Both the position numbers and the translations under genes were made by a program. This document shows positions 52,037-61,276 of a stretch of 64,000 bases of DNA, piece after piece. The stretch is from the NCBI GenBank assembly GCA_965116565.1, contig OZ220699.1:62001-126000 (forward strand), written 5' to 3'. Each line of letters starts with the position of its first letter. The stretch's first letter is position 1. The stretch comes from Bin87 sp965116565 (lineage in GTDB: Bacteria; Chloroflexota; Dehalococcoidia; Lucifugimonadales; UBA3495). The notes beneath the pieces are model-generated. The model did no database searches and was not told where the DNA came from. It worked only from the letters and a program-made list of their open reading frames with translations.

Positions 52037-52316
52037 GGGGTGGTCGGATTCGTTAAAAGAGTGCGGTTTTTGGTTGATAACTTCGTTCCTACAGCTGCTA
52101 TTGTGGTTTCGTCAGCCGTGGTTTTAGCTCTCAATTTGCACGTCGCATCAAACGACATGATCTTGGCAGAGATTGTACCAAAATCGGCCAAATTTCACGC
52201 TCTGGCCTTGCGCCGGGCACTCCATCAAGCACATCGCCAGCAGCAGGTCGGCGACAAGATGGCAGAGTTGCTAATGAACTGTGCCATCGCCGGACTTGGT
52301 GGATTCAGTGGGCGCC

Positions 52317-52676
52317 ATGACCAACTTCGCTGACCGGACGATTTGGACCGGGGACAATCTGGACATCCTGCGCGGGCTGAACTCTGCGTCGGTTGACCTG
52401 ATTTACCTGGACACGGCGTTCGACTGCAACCAGGACTGCGCCGCGCCGGTGGGCAGCGCTGCGGCCGGCGCCGTCTTCAAAGACACCTGGACAAGGATGC
52501 CTGACCAGGACACGTGGACGCTGTCCGATCTGGACGTGGCGTGGATAGGGCTGATCGCCGACGAACAGCAGGCCATTCACAAGGTCCTCGACACCGCCGG
52601 GTTGTCTCACCGCAAACCCATGCAGTCGCACCTCTGCGAGCCACTACCTGAAGCTGCTCATGGATGCGGTGTTCAG
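52317..52676 (+). pseudogene. Decayed site-specific DNA methyltransferase
   Basis: The N-terminus TIWTGDNLDILRGLNSASVD followed by LIYLDTAFDCNQD matches type III-like adenine methyltransferases, whose catalytic motif here should be LDPPFNSN but is LDTAFDCN. ALSDLDVAWIGLIADEQ-like sequence and AGLSHRKPMQS follow; then about 30 codons are missing and HYLKLLMDAVF appears in another frame at about 52642-52674. The gene is broken by both catalytic loss and internal deletion. Confidence 0.8.
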
Positions 52677-52786
52677 TCTGTTAGGGGTCCCGCTGAATCT
52701 CCGCCGCCTTGCGTGGCAGCGGGCGGAAAGGACAGCGGATGGTCGTGCGGCGTCATGGCTTGATGGGACGGTGGCGGGCGCCTACC

Positions 52787-53434
52787 TCAGCCGCTCCCCT
52801 CGCCCGTCTCCTTGTAGGCGTACACGGCGAACAGCGGGTCCCCCGGCGGCGCCATGTCGGGGTTGGCCAGCCCGCCGCGCACTCCGTTGAGCCCGCCGGC
52901 GTGGAGCATATACTGCCCCACCAGTTCGATGTGGTCCTCGTCGTTGGTGGAGCGCCACACGCGCACCGCCTTGGTCGGGAAGCACCGGTTCGAAAACGTC
53001 ACGATGAAAACGCCGCCCGGCCTCAGGATTCGCGACACCTCCGAGAACACGTCCACAGGGCGCGTCAGGTACTGCACCGACACCGTGATCACCACCGCGT
53101 CAAATGATTCGTCCTCAAACGGCAGCCCGGGATCGACGTTGATGTCCTTCAGCAGGTACTCGTTCAGGTGCGGGTTGTCGGCCATCTCAGCGGCGTTCAT
53201 CCCCAACCCCACAATGCGCTGGCGGGGATGCTCCTCAGGCCAGTGCGTCCGCCAGCTGCTCATCAGGTCCAGCACCTCTGCGTTCTCCGGAATCAACTGC
53301 TGGAACAGCCGGCCCACCGCTATGATCGCCCCGTCGTCGATGTGCACCACCAGGCGGGGCATTGTGTAAAACTCGGCGTCGTTACTGTCGTCCTCCCGCT
53401 GGAAGAACTCCGGCGGAAAGCGCTGCGGATCCAT
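52787..53434 (-). CDS. Class I SAM-dependent methyltransferase
   Basis: 215 residues from the ATG at 53434. The post-motif sequences are clear: VLDLMSSWRTHWPEEHPRQR, IVGLGMNAAEMADNPHLNEY, LPFEDESFDAVVITVSVQYL and EVSRILRPGGVFIVTFSNRC. Motif I is unusual, DLMSSWRTH in place of D-x-G-x-G. The family resembles UbiE/COQ5-like methyltransferases of unknown target. Followed by the amidohydrolase genes on the same strand. Confidence 0.8.
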   Translation of the reverse strand: MDPQRFPPEFFQREDDSNDAEFYTMPRLVVHIDDGAIIAVGRLFQQLIPENAEVLDLMSSWRTHWPEEHPRQRIVGLGMNAAEMADNPHLNEYLLKDINVDPGLPFEDESFDAVVITVSVQYLTRPVDVFSEVSRILRPGGVFIVTFSNRCFPTKAVRVWRSTNDEDHIELVGQYMLHAGGLNGVRGGLANPDMAPPGDPLFAVYAYKETGEGSG

Positions 53435-53574
53435 CGTCAAACCCAACCTCCTGATCAGGCCAATCCGGCCCCCCAATGGTGGCAATAACATTCAGCGGCG
53501 TAGGGGCGAATAATCATTCGCCCCTACCAATCTCCAATCCTGTCCATCCCGTGCATCCATTTGACAACCGGACT

Positions 53575-54594
53575 CTACCCCACCCGGTACGCCCGCGCCG
53601 CGCAGCCGTGGAACATGTCGGCCCGCTCGTCGGCCGAGAAGTCCGCCGACATGCGCTTGAACGCGTTCCACATGACACAGTACGAGAACGACTCCTTGTC
53701 CACCGGGAAGTTGCTCTCGAACATGCACCGGCTGGGCCCGAACTGCTCGATGCAGTGCCGCATCACCGGATCAATCGCCGCCGCCAGCTCCTCGGAGCCC
53801 ACCGGCGTCTCCCGCTCGTGGAAATCGTAGCCCAGACGGGGCATCCCGACACCGCCCAGCTTGATCACCACGTTGGGACACTGCGCCGCCGCCGCAATCC
53901 CGCCGCGCCAGTTGGCCATCACCTCGTCGGGGTTGGCGGCATACGGGCCGGTGCGCATCAATCCGCCCACGTGGTTCAGCACGATGGTCAGGTCGGGCAC
54001 AGCGTTGGCAAAGTCCACCAACTGCGGAAGCTGCGGGTGCAGCAGCGATACGTCCAGCGACAGGCCCATCTCGGCCAGCACCCTGGCGCCGGCCCGGTAT
54101 TCGTCGCTCAGCAGTTGGTCGGGCATGGGATACGCGCCGACGATGGGTATCTCAGGATTCGGGTCCCAGCTGACGCCGTGGCGGATGCCCTTGAACCGGT
54201 TGGGGCTGGCCGACTGCAACGCCTCCAGCACGCGCCGCACCTCGGTTCCCAGGTGCAGGTTGGCGTGGCCCACGATTCCGTGGGCCGCCTTGGTCCGGCT
54301 GTAAATTCCGCTGGCCGACTGGGCGGCGATGCCCTGTACGAACTCCACCTCGCCCACGGGCCGCAGCTCCATGGGCGGGTCGGCGCGATACATGGCCCGC
54401 GCCTCGATGAACACGGTGGAGACGATGTTGTGCCCGCTGCCGGTGTCGGCCTCCAACTCGTCCAGGAAATAGCGCGGCTCCACCCGGTCGGTGCGCCCGT
54501 CCCACAGGTGATGGTGAGGGTCGCAGATGGGCAGGTCCGGCTCCAGGGCAGGTTCAACGGTTTTGGCCAGCCAGTCATTGATGGGAGCAGCCAT
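53575..54594 (-). CDS. Amidohydrolase-2 family metal-dependent hydrolase, copy A
   Basis: 339 residues. The metal-binding start is ICDPHHHLWDGR, with IKLGGVGMPRLGYDFHERET and CMFESNFPVDKESFSYCVMW near the end, as in amidohydrolase-2/ACMSD-type TIM barrels. Substrate is unknown; lactone or dicarboxylate decarboxylation is common. A closely related copy is at 55063-56088, separated only by a small helical gene, implying tandem duplication. Confidence 0.88.
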   Translation of the reverse strand: MAAPINDWLAKTVEPALEPDLPICDPHHHLWDGRTDRVEPRYFLDELEADTGSGHNIVSTVFIEARAMYRADPPMELRPVGEVEFVQGIAAQSASGIYSRTKAAHGIVGHANLHLGTEVRRVLEALQSASPNRFKGIRHGVSWDPNPEIPIVGAYPMPDQLLSDEYRAGARVLAEMGLSLDVSLLHPQLPQLVDFANAVPDLTIVLNHVGGLMRTGPYAANPDEVMANWRGGIAAAAQCPNVVIKLGGVGMPRLGYDFHERETPVGSEELAAAIDPVMRHCIEQFGPSRCMFESNFPVDKESFSYCVMWNAFKRMSADFSADERADMFHGCAARAYRVG

Positions 54595-54634
54595 TTGCGC
54601 ACCTCCTCCGGGCGCCGCAGCGCGTGTGTCGAAA

Positions 54635-54676
54635 ATCCCCTCTCCTATGGCGGGAGAGAGTAGGGGTGAGGGGGAT
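54635..54676. repeat. Intergenic hairpin box
   Basis: ATCCCCTCTCCTATGGCGGG followed by AGAGAGTAGGGGTGAGGGGGAT lies between two genes on the minus strand. It is the same CCCTCTCCC-GGGAGAGGG-TGAGGG family as the second half of the repeats at 2481 and 3046. It folds as CTCTCC/GGGAGAG. Confidence 0.65.
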
Positions 54677-55051
54677 TTATTCGCTGTCCAAGAGCGCCAG
54701 CAGTTGGTTTACGAAGTAATGCACTGCGGGACGTTCGCTTTCGACCTCGTAGTCCTCCAGGTGGTCGTGGAAGAAGTTCTCGTGGAACCGATTGGCAGCA
54801 GAGTATCCTCCTATGAGGAGAGGCTCGTTGTATTCACGCGCCAGCGCGTCCACCGCCTGCTGCATGGCCCGGTGGCTCTTGTATCGCCAGCCTCGCTGCT
54901 GGCACAACGCTATGATCGCCTGCGTCGCCGCGCCGTATAACTTTTCCGAGCCCTGCAGGTGGTCCCCGGCTGCGAACTCACGGTCGGAGGCCACCAGAAA
55001 GTCCCGCGCGGTTTGCGCGTGTTCGGCAGCGTTCATCTCCTTGCTTGCCAT
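54677..55051 (-). CDS. PaREP1/HEPN-like small helical protein
   Basis: 124 residues from the ATG at 55051. Sequence AEHAQTARDFLVASDREFAA, GSEKLYGAATQAIIALCQQR, GWRYKSHRAMQQAVDALARE and GYSAANRFHENFFHDHLEDY resembles PaREP1 and HEPN-related proteins; the SEKLYGAATQAI...SH motif is family-like. Its role is unknown, possibly nucleotide-binding or a toxin/antitoxin component. It lies between the two duplicated amidohydrolases. Confidence 0.65.
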   Translation of the reverse strand: MASKEMNAAEHAQTARDFLVASDREFAAGDHLQGSEKLYGAATQAIIALCQQRGWRYKSHRAMQQAVDALAREYNEPLLIGGYSAANRFHENFFHDHLEDYEVESERPAVHYFVNQLLALLDSE

Positions 55052-55062
55052 GCGATCCCCGG

Positions 55063-56088
55063 CTAGCTCTCGTCCACCGCGTACACGCGCACTGCCGTGT
55101 CGTGGAACATGGCCGCGCGCTCGCTGGCCGAGTATCCCACCGACAGCCGCTTGAAGGCGTTGTACATCACGTTGTACGAGTAGGAAACTTTGTCCACCGG
55201 GAAGTTGCTCTCGAACATGCACCGGTCCGGCCCGAACTGCTCGATGCAGTAGTTGACCAGCGGCGCCATGTCGTTGGCCAGCTCCTCGGAACTCGCGGGG
55301 ATGTCCCGCAGGTGCCAGTCGAACCCCGTCCGGGGCATTCCGATGCCGCCCAGCTTGATCACCACGTTGGGGCACTCCGCCGCCGCCGCGATGCCCTGTC
55401 GCCAAGTAGCCAGCGTCTCCTCACTGTTAGAGTAGGGACCGACGCGCAGCAGCCCACCGATGTGGTTCAGGATGATGGTCAGGTCGGGCACGGCCTTTGC
55501 GAACTCCGCCAGTTCGAACATCTGCGGGAAGTACATCCAGCCTTCCAGCGTCAGGCCCATGCTGGCCAGCACGCGGGCGCCGGCGCGGAAGTTGTCGCTG
55601 GACATCTGGTTCGGCATATTGTGCGCCGCCGTGTTCTCCACCTCCGGATGCGGGTCCCACGTGACCGAATGTCGGATACCGCGGAACCGGTTCGGGCTCG
55701 CCGCCTGCAACGCCTCCAACACCGGCTTGACGCCGTCGCCCAGGTTCAGGTTGGCGTGGCCCACGATGGACGCAGCGGCGCGCCCGGATCCATACAGCCC
55801 GCTGGACGATGCCGCCGCCAGGCCCTGCACGAACTCCACCTCGCCCACGGGCCGCATCTCCTCGGGCCCGGTGGTGCGGTACATTGACCGCGCCTCGACG
55901 AAGACTGTGGAAGTCACGTTGTGCCCGCTGTTCATGTCCGCTGCCAGCTCGTGCAGCAGGTAACGCTGGTAGGGGATCCGCTCGGTGCGGTAGTCCCAGA
56001 AGTGGTGGTGCGGGTCGCAGATGGGTATCTCGGGTTCCAGCGGCTCCTCCTGCCGGAGCGCGTGCCAGTCATTGCCTCCGAATGGCAT
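55063..56088 (-). CDS. Amidohydrolase-2 family metal-dependent hydrolase, copy B
   Basis: 341 residues from the ATG at 56088 with GGAGGTCCGAAT before it. It matches copy A throughout: ICDPHHHFWDYRTERI, HNVTSTVFVEARSMYRTTGP, GEVEFVQGLAAASSSGLYGS, VIKLGGIGMPRTGFDWHLRD, CMFESNFPVDKVSYSYNVMY. Both retain the same metal residues, so both should be active. Divergence is mainly in surface loops. Confidence 0.88.
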   Translation of the reverse strand: MPFGGNDWHALRQEEPLEPEIPICDPHHHFWDYRTERIPYQRYLLHELAADMNSGHNVTSTVFVEARSMYRTTGPEEMRPVGEVEFVQGLAAASSSGLYGSGRAAASIVGHANLNLGDGVKPVLEALQAASPNRFRGIRHSVTWDPHPEVENTAAHNMPNQMSSDNFRAGARVLASMGLTLEGWMYFPQMFELAEFAKAVPDLTIILNHIGGLLRVGPYSNSEETLATWRQGIAAAAECPNVVIKLGGIGMPRTGFDWHLRDIPASSEELANDMAPLVNYCIEQFGPDRCMFESNFPVDKVSYSYNVMYNAFKRLSVGYSASERAAMFHDTAVRVYAVDES

Positions 56089-56270
56089 ATTCGGACCTCC
56101 TGTGTTCGGTGCTTGTGTGCGATAGAAATGCGCCGGCGCCAACGGAAAAACCGTACGACCGCCGACGCCGGAATCATAACACAGGGGCAGCGCAGGCCCT
56201 CACGCCGGAATGATCCGCTCGACCTCCAGCGCGATGTCGAGCGGAGTATTTGACGCCCAGTGCGTGTTTT

Positions 56271-56696
56271 TCACGCTGCCGCGAAATCCGCCAGCATAAC
56301 TACCCTGCCGGCGTGTTCGGTTCCGACTACTTTGCCGGCAAACCTGTCGTCGGCGGTTACGAGGATGCCATCCACGTGATGAGCAAGCGCCAGATATATG
56401 CAGTCGTAAATCGGATGATTTAGATCGCCGGCGAAACGCAGGGCATCAGCGGCCAGCACTTCATCGTTAGCCCAATTCAGAGTCATGCCCAGCACCGACT
56501 CTAACAACACGGGCGCTTCGTCAGTCGCCAATATGCCGGAACGCACCTTGCTCCATAAAGCGTTTCCCAGTTCTGCGCCCAGCAAGCGGGGAACGTGCAG
56601 GTCGTGTCCGCCAGACAGTAGTTGCCTGGCTTTTTCGAAATCTTCTTCTACGACCACCCACTTGAACGCAACACTGGCATCAGTTACGAGAATCAT
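56271..56696 (-). CDS. VapC-like PIN-domain toxin
   Basis: 141 residues from the ATG at 56696. PIN acidic residues are seen in VTDASVAFKWVV, AELGNALW, HPIYDCIYLALAHH and VTADDRF. PIN toxins cleave RNA in a magnesium-dependent manner. It overlaps its upstream antitoxin gene by 17 bases, as expected for a toxin-antitoxin pair. The pair lies between the amidohydrolases and a SIS gene. Confidence 0.87.
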   Translation of the reverse strand: MILVTDASVAFKWVVVEEDFEKARQLLSGGHDLHVPRLLGAELGNALWSKVRSGILATDEAPVLLESVLGMTLNWANDEVLAADALRFAGDLNHPIYDCIYLALAHHVDGILVTADDRFAGKVVGTEHAGRVVMLADFAAA

Positions 56697-57009
56697 CGAG
56701 ACCCCACGGGTCATACAGCCGCCCGTGGTCGCTGTCACGGTCCTCGCGGATTATCAACCAACCTGGCTTGTCATCGACGTTGCCCAAGCTCAGCCGCTCT
56801 CGTTGCTTCTGCAAAAGCGGTTCTACTTTTTCGAGAAATTCTTTCAACCGCGCTTCTTGGTCCTCTGGGTCCGGCCCAATCTCCCGCTTCAATATGTGGA
56901 CAACCTCATCCTCCACCGACCGCCCGTGGATGGCAGCCCGTTTCTCGAGACGCTCCAGGGATTCTTTCGACAGTCCCGATATGGTGATGCTGGCCACGAT
57001 GCCCTCCAT
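56680..57009 (-). CDS. FitA/VapB-like antitoxin
   Basis: About 109 residues from the ATG at 57009; a GTG at 56997 with GGAGGG upstream is an equally credible start. The N-terminus ASITISGLSKESLERLEKRA, AIHGRSVEDEVVHILKRE is a ribbon-helix-helix DNA-binding motif of the FitA type. The rest is a charged toxin-wrapping tail (EKVEPLLQKQRERLSLGNVD). It neutralises the PIN toxin and probably autoregulates the operon. Confidence 0.8.
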   Translation of the reverse strand: MEGIVASITISGLSKESLERLEKRAAIHGRSVEDEVVHILKREIGPDPEDQEARLKEFLEKVEPLLQKQRERLSLGNVDDKPGWLIIREDRDSDHGRLYDPWGLDDSRN

Positions 57010-57089
57010 GCTGATCCGTGGGGTTATGATAGCATGACCCCGTTTCCCTCCCTGTGCAAACCCAACTGTCAACCCGTGCGAGCAACCCC

Positions 57090-58163
57090 ATGACCACCCC
57101 CACCCCACGCACGTCGCATCCCTACCGGATGTACGACGCCATCGCGTCCCAGCCCGACGCCATCGCATCCGTCATCGCAACCCAACGTGAGCAGTGCGCC
57201 GAGGTCGGCCGGACGCTGGCCGGCAAGCGCCGCATCCACGTCGTCGGCATCGGCACGTCGTGGCACGCCGCGCTGGTTGGCACGTCCATCATGACCGATG
57301 GTCCCGAGACCTTCGCCCACAACTCCTTCGAGTTCTGCACCGCGACTCCGTCGGTATCCCCCGACGACGGCGTCATCGTTATCAGCCACCGCGGCACCAA
57401 GCGCTCGTCCTACGACGCCCTGGATCTGGCGGTTGCCGCCGGCGCATACACCGTGGCCATCACGTCCACCGACCCGGGCCCGCGCATCCAGATGGCCGAC
57501 GATGGCATTCGCACCGTGTCGCAGGAAACCTCCTCCGCCTTCACCGTGAGCTACACCACCGCCCTCACCACGCTGGCCATGCTGAACCTGGCCATGGCCG
57601 GAGGATTGGCCGATTCTGGCAACGGATTGGCCGAACTCCCCCAGCAGGTCGCACAAATCCTCGCCGCCGAGGACGACGTGAAAGCCGTGGTCGCCGAGCA
57701 CCAGGACAAGCGTCGGTTCATCTCCGCTGCGTGGGGAGCCAACACCGCCAACGCCTACGAGGTCGCCCTCAAAATCAAGGAGACCAGCCGCGCCGACTGC
57801 GAGGGCTTCCAGATCGAGCAGCTATTGCACGGCCCCTTTTGTTCTCTCGACCCCGACTGCCTGCTGACGCTCATCGCCGCGCCCGGCGACGACCGGGGCC
57901 GCGCCCTGGACCTGACCAACGCCGCCGTCGCGTTGGGCGCTCCGGCGTGGGCCCTCAGCAACCGCCCCGACGACGGGCTGAAGGATGCGGGCGCCGGCGT
58001 ATTCCAGTTGCCCGACACGCCAGCGTATCTCACGCCCATCGCCAGCGTCGTACCCCTGCAGCTGTTCACCTACCACCTGGCGCTGGCGCGCGGGACGCAT
58101 CCCGATCTGTTCCAGCAGGATGTTCCCGGCCAGGCCGCCGCCCGCGTTCACTACGACCTGTAA
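57090..58163 (+). CDS. SIS-domain sugar isomerase-like protein
   Basis: 357 residues from the ATG at 57090. Two SIS domains are visible: IHVVGIGTSWHAALVGTSIM, TDGVIVISHRGTKRSSYDAL and AAWGANTANAYEVALKIKET, DCEGFQIEQLLHGPF, as in the isomerase half of GlmS and in AgaS/FrlB-like deglycases. No glutaminase domain is present. It acts on phosphosugars or fructosamine-like substrates, not specified. It is followed by a CMD-like gene. Confidence 0.85.
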   Translation: MTTPTPRTSHPYRMYDAIASQPDAIASVIATQREQCAEVGRTLAGKRRIHVVGIGTSWHAALVGTSIMTDGPETFAHNSFEFCTATPSVSPDDGVIVISHRGTKRSSYDALDLAVAAGAYTVAITSTDPGPRIQMADDGIRTVSQETSSAFTVSYTTALTTLAMLNLAMAGGLADSGNGLAELPQQVAQILAAEDDVKAVVAEHQDKRRFISAAWGANTANAYEVALKIKETSRADCEGFQIEQLLHGPFCSLDPDCLLTLIAAPGDDRGRALDLTNAAVALGAPAWALSNRPDDGLKDAGAGVFQLPDTPAYLTPIASVVPLQLFTYHLALARGTHPDLFQQDVPGQAAARVHYDL

Positions 58164-58234
58164 TCCGAGAGCCAACACGTAGTGGCGGGTTTCAAACCAG
58201 CCACTACCTCACCCGAATGCGAGGAGAACCAACC

Positions 58235-58609
58235 ATGTCCACCAACCAAGACGCGCAACGCCTGATCGAAGAAGCCGCCCAGACCCGCGGCTACACCCTG
58301 GAGATGCACCGCATCAACGCCCTGGCCGACCCCGAGTGGACGCAGAAGTACGGCGAGTTCATCGAGGCCACCTACACCGGCCAGCGCCTCCTGGACCGCA
58401 AGACCAAGGAGCTATTGCAGATCGTCGTGGAGGTCGCCCTGCGCGCAGATCAGGAACAGATCCAGGCCCATATGCGGGTCGCCCTAGCCGAGGGGGCGAC
58501 GCCCCGCGAGATCCTGGAGGCCATGCAGGCGGTGATCGCCCCCATGGGCGCGCTGGCGTTCCGCAGGGGCGTGCAGGCGTGGGCCGCGGAGACGGGGTTT
58601 GAGTACTGA
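58235..58609 (+). CDS. Carboxymuconolactone decarboxylase-like protein without the CxxC motif
   Basis: 124 residues from the ATG at 58235 with a GAGGAG site. The family core is LLDRKTKELLQIVVEVALRA, IQAHMRVALAEGATPREILE and AMQAVIAPMGALAFRRGVQA. The AhpD-type CxxC-x(n)-H is missing because the position reads RADQEQIQAHM, so peroxidase function is unlikely. Possibly a decarboxylase or structural helper. Confidence 0.82.
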   Translation: MSTNQDAQRLIEEAAQTRGYTLEMHRINALADPEWTQKYGEFIEATYTGQRLLDRKTKELLQIVVEVALRADQEQIQAHMRVALAEGATPREILEAMQAVIAPMGALAFRRGVQAWAAETGFEY

Positions 58610-58622
58610 AGGAGTTCCAGCA

Positions 58623-59969
58623 TTGGATACCGACGCATACGGGCTATTCACCGAATTTCATCGTATTTTCGTCCGAGGCGTGAGACAGGCACTACGCGAT
58701 CGGCTCCAGTCAGCCTATGAACATGACTGGTTTCACCGCGGCGTGTTGCCTGCTGTTTCTGAAGCACAACGGGCTCAACTCGAAATTTCCTTGGAAAAAT
58801 CAGCCTGCGAAGATCGGGCACCTTTGATGGATGTTCGGCATTTCGGACGGATTGTTAGGTGGAATCACGCTGCGGTTTTTTCGGATGCCTTTCCAGAGAT
58901 AGATCATGCGCTGGGACGATTTCGCTTCTTGGTTGCGATGAGGAACGAATGGGCACACATACCGGCGGACGATTTGTCGATGGACCGAGTCGTTTCAGCC
59001 ATTTTGACTATGCAAGGTATTTTGGTTGCGTTACGTTGTCGCGAGGCATTGGAAGTAGCAAGACTCATGAACGAAAGAGACCTTAGTCAGTCAAATTCTT
59101 CGTCGCTTGATCAGGTACTTATGGAGGTTGAGTCCCCAGAAGACGAACCCGTAGATGGACCTCCCTCTGACAAGTTCGCAACCTCCTCTCTAGGGTTATG
59201 GCATACGTTGCAAAGTTATCTGGTAACAGAAGCATTCATGGTACCCGCGGAATCCGCGGATGACCCTAGCGACCCATTAGACGCCGAGGTTCTAGTGACC
59301 GTTCGAGTGACCAACATCGCACCTGCAAGCGCAGATCGACCTGTGATCAAATTCCAAAACGTCAACCTCTCGGTCAAACCCGATAGACGAGGCAACAACC
59401 GGGCAGAATTAGGAGAATTGGTCCCAGGCCAGATGGTCGAACGGCAGTACTCGTTCCACGCGAAAGAGGTCGCTCAGTTTGAATATCGCGTCGACGGGAG
59501 AGTAGACACACAAAGTTTCTTCGGTATTCACCAGAATGGCACTTTGCCGATCGGGATTATTAGGCAAGTTCTCCACGAATTCAGCGATCGGTTTGATGGC
59601 ATCGGGATCCACGAACCGCTTGACCAGGCAGTGGCGTCCCTGACAGCGGTTAATCCAGCAATGACGCTGGCTGACGCTGCTCGGGTTCGCAATGAGTTAG
59701 AACAAGTCGCGACTCTTATGGAGGAAAAGCGAACCGCTCTGGGAGATTTGTCCGGAGAATTCTTCCTCGGCCGCGAATCTTCGCTTGGGTCTCAAGTCCG
59801 AGAGGTAAGCGTGCTTCTTGCAGGACTCGGAGAGAGGATCCGGGCGGTTGACGAAGCCATCAGCACGACGAATCTGGAAGAAATCAACCAGGCAGTAGAA
59901 AATTTTGAACAATCGCAGATGTCCGTGCTCCAAGTCGAGGAAACCATCCGTACACTACTAGCGGCATAA
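58623..59969 (+). CDS. Swt1-type HEPN-domain protein, first gene of a putative defence cassette
   Basis: 448 residues from the TTG at 58623; GAAGGAG lies 8 bases upstream. The N-terminal 150 residues contain RNEWAHI (R107-N-x-W-A-H112), the R-x4-H HEPN nuclease motif seen in Swt1-like HEPN domains, with a preceding HALGRFRFLVAM helix. The middle is a beta-rich domain (LVTVRVTNIAPASADRPVIK) and the C-terminus a coiled coil (TLADAARVRNELEQVATLME, VREVSVLLAGLGERIRAVDE). Composition is visibly AT-richer than neighbours. It precedes an AAA ATPase and a DUF4276 gene on the same strand. Confidence 0.7.
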   Translation: MDTDAYGLFTEFHRIFVRGVRQALRDRLQSAYEHDWFHRGVLPAVSEAQRAQLEISLEKSACEDRAPLMDVRHFGRIVRWNHAAVFSDAFPEIDHALGRFRFLVAMRNEWAHIPADDLSMDRVVSAILTMQGILVALRCREALEVARLMNERDLSQSNSSSLDQVLMEVESPEDEPVDGPPSDKFATSSLGLWHTLQSYLVTEAFMVPAESADDPSDPLDAEVLVTVRVTNIAPASADRPVIKFQNVNLSVKPDRRGNNRAELGELVPGQMVERQYSFHAKEVAQFEYRVDGRVDTQSFFGIHQNGTLPIGIIRQVLHEFSDRFDGIGIHEPLDQAVASLTAVNPAMTLADAARVRNELEQVATLMEEKRTALGDLSGEFFLGRESSLGSQVREVSVLLAGLGERIRAVDEAISTTNLEEINQAVENFEQSQMSVLQVEETIRTLLAA

Positions 59970-60028
59970 ACATCCAACCGAGACAACGTTTACACCTACC
60001 AAAAAGCGCCTTCACAACGGAGGCCGCC

Positions 60029-61270
60029 ATGTTCATCAAGTCGCTGCACCTCAAAAACATCCTGTCGTTCAAGGACACCAAGCTGGACCTCCAGCCGCTG
60101 AACGTCCTCATCGGCCCCAACGGGTCGGGGAAGTCCAACTTTGTTGACGTGATCGGTTTGTTGAAATCGGTTCCAATTGACATGACGGGATATCTGCGCA
60201 ACAACGGGCCCACCGGCTGCTGGACTTGGATGGGTCCGCGCGGCATGGATTCAGAGTCCTCGACCATTGAAATTGAAACGGACTTGGAGCCACTGCAGAC
60301 GGCGGGCGGTTTCGACTACAACTGTAATTACCGCCTACAGATAGTCGTACAAGATGACCGAGTCCGCTCGCTTGCCGAACAGCTGGACAACTATCACCTG
60401 ACCGAGAGTTTTGACTTCACGGCACGGTCGCCTGATGATAAGACCCACAGTAATCCCTTCTTTGAGGCTTCAGACGGGAACGCGCGCCTTTGGCCCACAC
60501 GGGCCGATGGCAACCTCGCTAGTTGGGAAGATGAACCAGTGCGGGTCGACATAGCTCCGGGTCGATCGGTGTTGAGCGAGATACGGAGCCATGCTGACTA
60601 TCCCGCACTAACGCAAACCGCCCGCAGCCTGGCGAGCATCAAAACCTACCAAAGTTGGTATGTCAGCCGAAAAAGCTTGGTCCGGGGACCCCAGCGCACC
60701 GACGGCGACCCCAACTTCCTGGAAGAAGATTTCAGCAACCTGGCCCTCGTGGTCAACGACCTGCTCAGCCGCCGCCTGGAACCGTCATTGAACGATTACC
60801 TCAAGCGGTTCTACGAGTTCTACGAGAGCCTGCACCCGCGCATCTTCGGGAATACCATCGAGTTGATCGTCAACGAAGCCGGTATGTCCGGCGCGCTGCC
60901 GGCCTCCCGCCTGTCCGACGGGACCATCCGCTTCATCGCTCTCCTCACCATCCTGTGCCACCCGGAGCCGCCGCCGCTCATCTGCATAGAAGAGCCGGAG
61001 ATCGCCATGCACCCAGACTCTCTAGACCTGGTGGTTGAGTTGCTGCGCAAGGCGTCCGAGCGCACACAGTTGATCGTGACCACCCATTCCCCACAATTGA
61101 TCGACCGACTATCGGATGAGCCGGACTCGGTGGTGGTGTGCGAGCGGGAACGACATCCCGAAAAGGGGACTCAATTCAACCGCCTCTCACGGGAGAAACT
61201 CGGGGATTGGCTGGTCGATTACACCCTCGGCGACACGTGGATGCGCGGCGCTGTCGGCGGAGTGCGCTAA
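60029..61270 (+). CDS. AAA15/AAA21-type ATPase, OLD/SMC-like
   Basis: 413 residues. The N-terminus FIKSLHLKNILSFKDTKLDL is the RecF/SMC-like start; Walker A is GPNGSGKS (29-36), the signature-like SDGTIRFIALLTIL is near 300, Walker B LICIEEPEIAMHPD about 317-330 and the His switch TTHSPQLIDRL. It is one of the ATPases that pair with TOPRIM or DUF4276 proteins in defence islands. The next gene starts 6 bases later. Confidence 0.88.
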   Translation: MFIKSLHLKNILSFKDTKLDLQPLNVLIGPNGSGKSNFVDVIGLLKSVPIDMTGYLRNNGPTGCWTWMGPRGMDSESSTIEIETDLEPLQTAGGFDYNCNYRLQIVVQDDRVRSLAEQLDNYHLTESFDFTARSPDDKTHSNPFFEASDGNARLWPTRADGNLASWEDEPVRVDIAPGRSVLSEIRSHADYPALTQTARSLASIKTYQSWYVSRKSLVRGPQRTDGDPNFLEEDFSNLALVVNDLLSRRLEPSLNDYLKRFYEFYESLHPRIFGNTIELIVNEAGMSGALPASRLSDGTIRFIALLTILCHPEPPPLICIEEPEIAMHPDSLDLVVELLRKASERTQLIVTTHSPQLIDRLSDEPDSVVVCERERHPEKGTQFNRLSREKLGDWLVDYTLGDTWMRGAVGGVR

Positions 61271-61276
61271 CCTCCC

